From Gammaproteobacteria bacterium (GTDB lineage Bacteria; Pseudomonadota; Gammaproteobacteria; Pseudomonadales; Pseudohongiellaceae), in the NCBI GenBank assembly GCA_003514305.1, contig DORE01000086.1, forward strand, positions 1-9,303: 9,303 nucleotides of DNA, written 5' to 3'. Shown piece by piece: positions 1-5,899 of this stretch. Both the position numbers and the translations under genes were made by a program. The notes under the pieces were generated by a model. It was given only the letters and a program-made list of their open reading frames with translations. It was not told the origin of the DNA and searched no databases. The first letter of the stretch is position 1. Each line of letters starts with the position of its first letter.

Positions 1-27
1 TATTTTCGCCCATGGATTCCGCTCCGC

Positions 28-636
28 TCACTTAATTTCCTGTGTTTTCTGAAACGCTGGCCGCGACATCAAGGCCTCCAAATAGCGCGCAGTATTCGGC
101 TTGTAACGCTCGGATAAACCCAGACGCTTTCCAAAATGCAGCGCGTAGCCGACTGCGATGTCAGCAATAGTAAATCGGTTTCCCACCAGAAACTCTCTGT
201 GCTGAAGGGCTGCCTCTAGACCGCGAATGCGTGAGTGAAACCAGATTGTATAGTCCTCCACAACTTGCGAACTCTTTCGTTCTTCTGGTTCAAGTCGGGT
301 ATATCTCAGGATCAGCGCTAGGGGGAAGGTAAAGGTTGCATCGCTTCGATAAAGCCAATTCAGATAGTCACCATAATCAGCCTCATCTTTATGAACGGCA
401 AGAGTGGTAGGGCCGTACTGCTCAACCAGATACTGACAAATCCCGGTCGACTCAGTCATTATCAGACTGCCATCAGTGAATGTAGGCACTGTTCCGAGAG
501 GGTTGATATCAAGGTAGCCTTCACGTTCAAAGCGAGGCGGAAATGGCATCACTTCCAGATCGTAATGAAGGCCCATCTCTTCAAGGCACCATAGCGGACG
601 CAATGATCTGGAATTAAAGCAGTGAAAAAGTTTCAT
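28..636 (-). CDS. Glutathione S-transferase family protein
   Basis: A 202-residue cytosolic glutathione transferase, the usual length for the family, expected to conjugate or exchange glutathione on electrophilic substrates. The N-terminal thioredoxin-like domain (about 1-75) shows the cis-proline motif VPTF at 50-53 and the glutathione-binding Glu-Ser pair at 62-63. Ser9 and Ser11, in the FNSRSLR segment, are candidate thiol-activating residues. The all-helical C-terminal domain has the family motif FTIADIAVGYALHFG, the N-capping element of the hydrophobic core. The ATG at 636 is preferred over the in-frame GTG at 648 because GGAG lies 6 nt upstream of the ATG. The gene lies 201 bp downstream of the dioxygenase, beyond a candidate terminator, so it is probably transcribed separately. 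The substrate cannot be told from sequence. Family assignment is firm. Confidence 0.93.
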   Translation of the reverse strand: MKLFHCFNSRSLRPLWCLEEMGLHYDLEVMPFPPRFEREGYLDINPLGTVPTFTDGSLIMTESTGICQYLVEQYGPTTLAVHKDEADYGDYLNWLYRSDATFTFPLALILRYTRLEPEERKSSQVVEDYTIWFHSRIRGLEAALQHREFLVGNRFTIADIAVGYALHFGKRLGLSERYKPNTARYLEALMSRPAFQKTQEIK

Positions 637-642
637 TAATCT

Positions 643-646
643 CTCC
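643..646 (-). promoter_or_regulatory. Ribosome binding site deciding the GST start
   Basis: GGAG on the minus strand lies 6 nt before the ATG at 636. It overlaps the alternative GTG at 648, which has no comparable site, so it argues for the shorter protein. Confidence 0.7.
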
Positions 647-797
647 ACGTAAGATTTTACCCAACTCGGCTGGATTTAGCCCTGTTCTAATGCTGCAACG
701 CCGGAGTGCGCTCTCACTGCAAAAAGTACTAACGACATACAATGAGATATACCGTCGAATTGCCCGCTGGCTTGACACACTATCGCTTAGGGATGTT

Positions 798-819
798 CAA
801 ACAATCCAGGCGAGCCCGG
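798..819 (-). terminator. Candidate intrinsic terminator after the dioxygenase gene
   Basis: On the minus strand, 19 nt past the dioxygenase stop, the RNA can form a 5-bp GC-rich stem CCGGG / CCUGG (one G-U pair) with a CUCG loop (806-819). It is followed by AUUGUUUG (798-805), a modest U-rich tail. The stem is short and the U tract is interrupted, so it may be only partly efficient. Its position at the end of the four-gene operon supports the call. The rest of the 637-837 gap shows no convincing gene or promoter. Confidence 0.4.
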
Positions 820-837
820 TGACTGACGCTAAACTAG

Positions 838-1827
838 TCAGGCCAACAATGAGGCAAGTACACACCGCTGGCCCTCAAAAGGGCGACGCCCGTGCATCAC
901 CAAAAAATTATCGATAAGCGCTATGTCTCCTGTCGCCCAATGCAAATCGAACGCCAGCTCTTCACTGATCGCGCAGACGGACTTCATGTCCTCATCAGAA
1001 AGCGCACGCCCGTCACCATAGCAAACCGACTTATTCGCCTGATTGCGAGCATCCTGCCAACCCTTGAATGCAGCGATCAACTGATTGAAGAAAACTCGCC
1101 GTCCATCTGGCAGTCGCCTGATCGCTGGCAAAGTTGGCGTTGTCGCTTTCAAGCTGTCATCTACTAACCATTCAAACTCATATCTCAGTCCAGCTAATCG
1201 AGCAGCTGCTTCTTCTTTTGTGTCCACCGACAGGGTGCTGCGCCACGAGCGCCCCTGACCGGAGGCCAAATCTGCGCTGGCAGGCATCACGTTGGTGTAG
1301 CGTAAACCTAGCTCATCACAGCGTTTCACAAACTCTGGCACCCGTCTTACCGCTTCAAATAACAGCGCGTCCGAACGACACAGCGGAGTTGCACCGCCTT
1401 TCGTGGGCGCCTGCTCGCAATAAAATACCAACTTGCTCGGGAAAATAGGCGTTTGTGCCATCTCGTGATGGAAATAGATCTCAACTTCTGGAGGCGCTTC
1501 GTTTGCGGTAAATACCCGATCCGTTCGGTTATGGCGCACCGCATTTGATAACGACTCCGCGTAACTGAAATTTTCCTGACCAAGGCTGCGCAACACTAGA
1601 TCGAAATCTTGATACGAATGAACTGGCAGGCCTCGAAACAGAAGCGCACCGCTTTCTGAAAGCTGCTCAAGGATTGTCAGTCGATGGGCTCGAAACCAGT
1701 CGGCGACAACCTCAATGCCTTTTTCAAGCTTTTCTTCGGCCCGAAAGATAGCAGGAAATCGCGATTCAAGTTCAATTTGCCCTGAGAGCTGCACTTCCTG
1801 AACGCCTGGGGTAATCATATTAATCAT
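838..1827 (-). CDS. TauD/TfdA-superfamily Fe(II)/2-oxoglutarate dioxygenase (SyrP/clavaminate-synthase-like)
   Basis: A non-haem iron dioxygenase that couples oxidation of an unknown substrate to decarboxylation of 2-oxoglutarate. The facial triad is visible as H120-x-E122 in YFHHEMAQ and a distal His312 in DNFLVMHGRRPFEGQR. Arg321 in that last segment is the expected 2-oxoglutarate carboxylate ligand. HHEMAQ, the FPSKL segment after it and the C-terminal HxRRPF motif place it, from memory, nearer to SyrP and the Arabidopsis clavaminate-synthase-like protein At3g21360 than to TauD, whose motif is HxD. It is the last gene of the operon. The ATG at 1827 overlaps the aldo-keto reductase stop by 8 bp, and a second ATG at 1818 begins 1 nt after that stop. 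Neither has a clear Shine-Dalgarno site, so translational coupling is likely. The open frame extends further up to 1944, but that part lies inside the reductase gene. At 329 residues its length is normal for this clade. The substrate is unknown; a sulfonated sugar is one hypothesis. Confidence 0.87.
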   Translation of the reverse strand: MINMITPGVQEVQLSGQIELESRFPAIFRAEEKLEKGIEVVADWFRAHRLTILEQLSESGALLFRGLPVHSYQDFDLVLRSLGQENFSYAESLSNAVRHNRTDRVFTANEAPPEVEIYFHHEMAQTPIFPSKLVFYCEQAPTKGGATPLCRSDALLFEAVRRVPEFVKRCDELGLRYTNVMPASADLASGQGRSWRSTLSVDTKEEAAARLAGLRYEFEWLVDDSLKATTPTLPAIRRLPDGRRVFFNQLIAAFKGWQDARNQANKSVCYGDGRALSDEDMKSVCAISEELAFDLHWATGDIALIDNFLVMHGRRPFEGQRCVLASLLA

Positions 1828-2797
1828 AGATAGGATAAAAGGTATTGAAAGCTGCTTCGCAGAACACAGCAGGATCATTAAAACGTCGGTTGCAATTGAG
1901 ATCTGAAATTGCCGACATTTCCTCATCGGCCAGTTCAAAGTCAAAAAGCGCTAGATTCTCCCGCAAACGCTCCTTACGGGCCGTCTTAGGAATAATGGCT
2001 GTGCCACGCTGAATACCCCAGCGAAGGACGACTTGAGCAGGCGTTCTTCCGGTTCTTAAAGCTGCCCGCCTAACTGCCTCAGACTCCAAAACTGATTCGC
2101 TCGCTTCAGCCATATCCAGCGGCACATAGGACAAAGCACCAAGGGGGGAGAATGCAGTCACTGTCATGTTATAGGACTTAGCCAGACGAATGAGTTTTTC
2201 CTGAGTAAGGAAGGGATGCGATTCTATTTGTAAAACCTCCGGTTGGAGTTTGGCATAAGCCATCAGGTCATGCAGTAATGCGGAGCCGTAATTACACACT
2301 CCGATGTGCTTCACCAGCCCAGCCTGTTTGAGCTCTTCCATAGCCGCCCAAGTTTCATGCAAAGGCACTGGATCGATTTGCATCCGAGGTTCCGCCATAT
2401 CGGGATCAAAATACCACTCCGGCGGATATCGGTGGTCGAAAGCGACAAACTCAAGCGAAATAGGAAAATGGATCAGATATAAGTCCAGGTAGTCCAAACC
2501 CAAATCGCTGAGCGTTTTCTCACACGCCGGCCGCACATGATTCTGCCGATGGTACGTGTTCCAGAGTTTTGACGTTACCCACAGATCTTCGCGCTGGCAG
2601 CAATCGGCCTCGATAGCATTCCTGATCCCATCTCCGGTCTCTCGCTCGTTACCATAATCTGCAGCGCTGTCTAAATGGCGGTAACCAGCAGAAATGGCAG
2701 CATGAACTAAATCTGCAGTCTCGTTGCGATCTATTTTCCACAGTCCTAATCCGACCGCCGGGTACTCGTCTTCTCCAATCAAAAAATCTGAGGGCAT
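1820..2797 (-). CDS. Aldo-keto reductase, xylose/aldose reductase type
   Basis: A cytosolic NAD(P)H-dependent reductase of the (beta/alpha)8 aldo-keto reductase superfamily, 325 residues. The catalytic tetrad is Asp43, Tyr48, Lys77 and His110 (motifs HLDSAADYGNE, VTSKLWN and LYLIHFP), the same numbering as in aldose reductase, which supports the chosen start. The segment IHFPISLEF, the following YPPEWY and the C-terminal RFNDP motif are hallmarks I associate with the AKR2 xylose reductases. The cofactor loop is IPKTARKERLREN (Lys271, Arg277). The ATG at 2797 has AAGGA 7 nt upstream; the in-frame ATG at 2824 lacks a site. It is the third gene of the operon, 43 bp after the Gfo/Idh/MocA gene, and its end overlaps the dioxygenase start. 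It probably reduces an aldose, or an aldehyde produced by the neighbouring oxygenase. The exact substrate is inference. Confidence 0.92.
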   Translation of the reverse strand: MPSDFLIGEDEYPAVGLGLWKIDRNETADLVHAAISAGYRHLDSAADYGNERETGDGIRNAIEADCCQREDLWVTSKLWNTYHRQNHVRPACEKTLSDLGLDYLDLYLIHFPISLEFVAFDHRYPPEWYFDPDMAEPRMQIDPVPLHETWAAMEELKQAGLVKHIGVCNYGSALLHDLMAYAKLQPEVLQIESHPFLTQEKLIRLAKSYNMTVTAFSPLGALSYVPLDMAEASESVLESEAVRRAALRTGRTPAQVVLRWGIQRGTAIIPKTARKERLRENLALFDFELADEEMSAISDLNCNRRFNDPAVFCEAAFNTFYPIYD

Positions 2798-2804
2798 ATC
2801 CTTT

Positions 2805-2809
2805 TCCTT
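2805..2809 (-). promoter_or_regulatory. Ribosome binding site deciding the aldo-keto reductase start
   Basis: AAGGA on the minus strand is spaced 7 nt from the ATG at 2797. It lies downstream of the alternative ATG at 2824, so it fits only the shorter protein. Confidence 0.75.
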
Positions 2810-2840
2810 CTGTCTTATACTCATGAGGCGGGCGGACAGC

Positions 2841-4034
2841 CTACCAGCTTAACACGTCATTGAGACCATGCTCAGCGGCGAAGTCTTTAACTAAAATTAC
2901 CCGACCCGTCGCCGCAGATTCCTGAGCAGCAGTGGCGGCCAGAATCGCCCACAGACCCTGCTCACAGCTAGCACTGTCGTGTGGTTTGTTTTCAAACTGA
3001 TCAACGAAAGCTTCATGCTCAAAAAAGGTCGCTCCGTGATGGCCACTTGTCTCTATCGAGGCCGGATAAGTTACCTCTGTCCCCTCATAGGCAGAATGCC
3101 CTTCCACTTCTACCATGACGTTGGCTCGCGAGCGGATGCCTGAAGAAAAACTAGAATGCTCTGCGGCCAGCAACCTACCTTGCTCGCCCGTCACGATGAG
3201 CTCTTCATAAAGTTCCTGGCTAAACATGTTGAGCGTAAAACTTGCGCGGATACCGCCTGCAAACTGCATGACAACAAAGGCATGATCATGAATATCAGAC
3301 TCTTTACCTTCGTAGCTGAACCCAATAAAATTCACTGCCTGACCGCTGAGAGCATAAACACTTTCAATCCGGGATCCTGCCATAAGGTTTATCAGATCAA
3401 AATAATGGCAACACTTCTCCACCAGAGTTCCACCGGAAAACTCATTAAATTTATTCCATTGCCGCACTTTGGTCAGGAAAGGAGGTCTGTATTCGCTCAT
3501 AGCAATCGTTTTAATAGCGCCAAGACTCTTTTTTTTCCTTATTTCATGAAAAGCATCCACGTACTGAGATTTAAATCGGTATTGCATGCCCAGTTGGATA
3601 AAAGTTGGGTACTCTTCCGCCATCTGTACCATGGCTTTAGCGTCATCAAGTCTGGTGGCCATAGGCTTTTCGATAAACAGCGGCTTTGTGGTGTGTTTGA
3701 CCTTCTGCAAAACCTCGAAGTGGCTAAAATTCGGCGTACAGATAAAAATAGCGTCGATGGCGGGATCATCAGCCGCTGATTTTAAATCCGTATAAACGAC
3801 CAATTTTTGCGGTGAGTAAGTGGCAAAATCTCTGACCGCCTCACTAATGCTGACTGGCTCCGTATCATAAATTCCATGGACACGAGCTCTGCCAAGCAGT
3901 GTCGCCACGCGCATGTGTTCACGCCCGATCATACCGCATCCGACGATAAGCAGATTGCAAACGGATTCCCCAGTAGCGGTAAAATCTACAACTCTAGCGG
4001 AGCGCTGTGATGAAATTTCGTCGTAAAAATTCAT
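2841..4034 (-). CDS. Gfo/Idh/MocA family NAD(P)-dependent oxidoreductase or NAD-dependent glycosidase
   Basis: A 397-residue protein with an N-terminal Rossmann domain and a C-terminal alpha/beta substrate domain. The dinucleotide motif is VGCGMIG (Gly32, Gly34, Gly37). The family EKP motif is at 122-124 (Lys123 catalytic). The substrate-domain signature GGTLVEKCCHYFDL occupies 201-214, with His210 and Asp213 as likely catalytic residues. The 25-30 residues before the Rossmann fold are longer than usual, yet there is no other Met before the glycine motif, so the ATG at 4034 stands. It has no evident Shine-Dalgarno site and starts 6 bp after the symporter stop, which suggests coupling. Members oxidise hydroxyls of sugars, inositols or glycosides, and some are NAD-dependent glycoside hydrolases (GH109, and GH188 sulfoquinovosidases). 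Sequence alone does not choose between dehydrogenase and glycosidase; the operon context makes a sugar or glycoside substrate likely. Confidence 0.9.
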   Translation of the reverse strand: MNFYDEISSQRSARVVDFTATGESVCNLLIVGCGMIGREHMRVATLLGRARVHGIYDTEPVSISEAVRDFATYSPQKLVVYTDLKSAADDPAIDAIFICTPNFSHFEVLQKVKHTTKPLFIEKPMATRLDDAKAMVQMAEEYPTFIQLGMQYRFKSQYVDAFHEIRKKKSLGAIKTIAMSEYRPPFLTKVRQWNKFNEFSGGTLVEKCCHYFDLINLMAGSRIESVYALSGQAVNFIGFSYEGKESDIHDHAFVVMQFAGGIRASFTLNMFSQELYEELIVTGEQGRLLAAEHSSFSSGIRSRANVMVEVEGHSAYEGTEVTYPASIETSGHHGATFFEHEAFVDQFENKPHDSASCEQGLWAILAATAAQESAATGRVILVKDFAAEHGLNDVLSW

Positions 4035-4040
4035 AGCTAG

Positions 4041-5765
4041 TCAAAATACTTTACGCTCGTCGTCGATAAGCGAAGTCTGGTTAAACGCAAATCGAGCCCA
4101 GATGGCCAAGTTAATCAGAACCAATAGCCCCAAAAGGGGCATTAACCATTCACTCACTCCGCCAACCAGTCCCAGAGGCGAAAAAAGTAGATAAAGCCCT
4201 ACAACACAGGATATCAATGTACAGGCGCAAGGGATTGCGTAACTCCAGGGGGTCAGATTGACTAGCTCGGAGGACCTAAAGGTCCATTCCTGAGCAGTCG
4301 GTATCAGCACCCCTAGCGCCAGCATGATCAAAATTTCCGTAGCGAACAGGATAGCGTAAAGATGCAGAAAGTGGATGTTGATTACCTCGGCAAAGACGAA
4401 CTGCAGCAGGCCGTAGGCGATCACGTGAAATACGATCACTACCTTCGCGCCCACTGCTGGAACCCTCCGGGCAAACAGTCCCACAATTACAATTACAATC
4501 ACTGGAATGTTATAAAACCCGGTAAAGATACGAATAATTTGCCACAAGCCTTCGGGGGCATACTGCAAGAGCGGTGCAGCAATAAACGAGAACGAAGCAA
4601 TACACACGCTCGCACGTTTAGCGACCGCAATCATCTCGCCGTCGCTGAGCGAATCACCTTTAAGTGGCGCATAAATGTCCAGACAGAAAAGCGTCGCAGC
4701 ACTATTAAGCAGCGAGTTGAAAGAACTGAAGACAGCACCCAGTAAAACTGCGAGGAAAAATCCTGTGGCATAAACAGGCAACACGTCCCTGATCAGTTGC
4801 GGGTAGGCCAAATCGATGGATTCCAGGCTGTCGCCATAAAGATGGAAGGCAATAACGCCAGGAATCATCATCATGAAGGGGACAAGTACTTTAAAAAAGC
4901 CCGAGAACAACACGCCTTTCTGACCTTCAGCCAGATTTCTTGCCCCAAGTGTTCTCTGAATCACATATTGATTGGTGCACCAATAGAATAGGTTCGCAAA
5001 AATCATCCCGGTAAAAAGCGTCGGGAAAGGCGTCGGATCGCCTGCCGAGCCAATAGCGTTGAGTTTATGGGTATCAGTAGTAACCACGATCTCCAGACCC
5101 TGAATAACGCTTCCATCGCCCAACCTAGCAAACCCCAAAAGCGGAACGGCTATGCCAACAATTAATAGTCCCAAGCCATTTAGCGTATCCGACACGGCTA
5201 CGGCCCTGAGTCCACCAAACACCGCATAAAGGGCTCCGATACAGCCAATCACTGCGATAGTTATTGCTAGTCCGGTACTGTAATTCACTGACAGCAAACC
5301 CGACACGTCAAACAATTGCAGCACGGCAATCGACCCGGAATAAAGCACGCCTGGAATCGTGACTAATCCGTAGCCCACCATAAACAAAACGACAGTCATA
5401 CGCCGCAAGCTATCGTCATACCGATCGCACAAAAATTCCGGCAAGGTGGTAAATGCACCAGCAAGATAACGGGGCAAAAACACGAAGGCCATGCACACGG
5501 TGGCAATCGCAGCGGTGACTTCCCAGGCCATACTGCTGAGATTAAAGCCATAGGCGGAGCCGTTAAGACCAATCAATTGTTCTGCTGAAAGATTGGTGAG
5601 CAGCAATGATCCCGCAATGAATACCGCACTCAGCCCCCGACCCGCCAAAAAATACCCTTCTTTGGTGCTGACCTCTCCTTTTGCTTTCAAGTATGAAATA
5701 AAGGCGACCAACGTCATGAAGAAAATACAACTCAGCAGAGTCAGGCTTAAGTCAGAGTGATTCAA
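4041..5765 (-). CDS. SSS-family sodium:sugar symporter (YidK/vSGLT-like)
   Basis: An inner-membrane sodium-coupled solute symporter of 574 residues with about 14 hydrophobic segments and the LeuT-type fold known for the family. Signatures include YFLAGR (38-43), NLSAEQLIG (58-66), YAVFGGLRAVAVSD (180-193) and YWCTNQ with QRTL (261-273). Aligned from memory to Vibrio vSGLT, the galactose contacts Asn64, Gln69, Glu88, Asn260, Tyr263 and Lys294 correspond to Asn58, Gln63, Glu82, Asn258, Tyr261 and Lys292. The Na+ site Ala361/Ser364/Ser365 corresponds to Ala344/Ser347/Ser348. Overall it reads most like E. coli YidK. The start is a TTG at 5765: an in-frame TAA lies upstream, no ATG lies between, and only a weak GGA precedes it; the first internal Met is residue 17. 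It is the first gene of the operon and sets its theme as sugar uptake. The precise sugar is unknown. Confidence 0.93.
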   Translation of the reverse strand: MNHSDLSLTLLSCIFFMTLVAFISYLKAKGEVSTKEGYFLAGRGLSAVFIAGSLLLTNLSAEQLIGLNGSAYGFNLSSMAWEVTAAIATVCMAFVFLPRYLAGAFTTLPEFLCDRYDDSLRRMTVVLFMVGYGLVTIPGVLYSGSIAVLQLFDVSGLLSVNYSTGLAITIAVIGCIGALYAVFGGLRAVAVSDTLNGLGLLIVGIAVPLLGFARLGDGSVIQGLEIVVTTDTHKLNAIGSAGDPTPFPTLFTGMIFANLFYWCTNQYVIQRTLGARNLAEGQKGVLFSGFFKVLVPFMMMIPGVIAFHLYGDSLESIDLAYPQLIRDVLPVYATGFFLAVLLGAVFSSFNSLLNSAATLFCLDIYAPLKGDSLSDGEMIAVAKRASVCIASFSFIAAPLLQYAPEGLWQIIRIFTGFYNIPVIVIVIVGLFARRVPAVGAKVVIVFHVIAYGLLQFVFAEVINIHFLHLYAILFATEILIMLALGVLIPTAQEWTFRSSELVNLTPWSYAIPCACTLISCVVGLYLLFSPLGLVGGVSEWLMPLLGLLVLINLAIWARFAFNQTSLIDDERKVF

Positions 5766-5899
5766 TTCAATAGTCCATCGTCCAGCACGAAGTTATAATC
5801 CTTATCGCCCAAACTCTAGTCTAACGCAAAGCGCGATACCCTGGGGATGCGATATCTCTGTGTTAGCATACCGAAACCTTTTTAAACTCGGGAAGCATA
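5766..5899. promoter_or_regulatory. Divergent promoter region between the sugar operon and the hydrolase gene
   Basis: This 134-bp gap must hold the start signals of both transcription units. On the plus strand a perfect TATAAT (5794-5799) sits 17 bp after a poor -35 (TAGTCC, 5771-5776), which would give the hydrolase a leader of roughly 95 nt. The same spot reads TATAAC on the minus strand (5797-5792), a possible -10 for the symporter operon, though I find no good -35 for it. GGAAG (5891-5895) is the likely ribosome binding site for the hydrolase ATG at 5900. No regulator gene lies in the window. Confidence 0.45.
5803..5854. promoter_or_regulatory. Candidate operator cluster: three GCGATA copies and a CCC-T-GGG palindrome
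   Basis: GCGATA occurs at 5833-5838 and 5849-5854 on the plus strand (16-bp period) and once inverted as TATCGC at 5803-5808. Between the two direct copies lies ATACCCTGGGGAT (5836-5848), a 13-bp palindrome with one mismatched pair. Repeated and palindromic motifs in a divergent promoter gap suggest regulator binding. This is inference from pattern only; no regulator is identified. Confidence 0.3.

Noticed and set aside
654..659. TAAAAT on the minus strand as a GST promoter -10
   Set aside because: The transcript would begin at or inside the ribosome binding site, and no -35 lies at the right distance.
772..777. Consensus -35 TTGACA on the plus strand
   Set aside because: No acceptable -10 lies 16-18 bp downstream, and no plus-strand gene follows.
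690..917. 75-codon plus-strand frame starting in the gap before the dioxygenase
   Set aside because: It runs into the antisense of the dioxygenase C-terminus, has no ribosome binding site that I can see, and resembles no protein family.
1828..1944. N-terminal extension of the dioxygenase up to 1944
   Set aside because: These 39 codons lie inside the aldo-keto reductase coding region and do not look like the family's N-terminus.
2798..2824. Upstream ATG at 2824 for the aldo-keto reductase
   Set aside because: It has no ribosome binding site, whereas the ATG at 2797 has AAGGA at ideal spacing and gives catalytic residue numbering identical to aldose reductase.
3156..3779. 207-codon open frame on the plus strand
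   Set aside because: It lies wholly antisense to the well-supported Gfo/Idh/MocA gene, has no recognisable family motifs, and its composition is that of a reverse-strand shadow.
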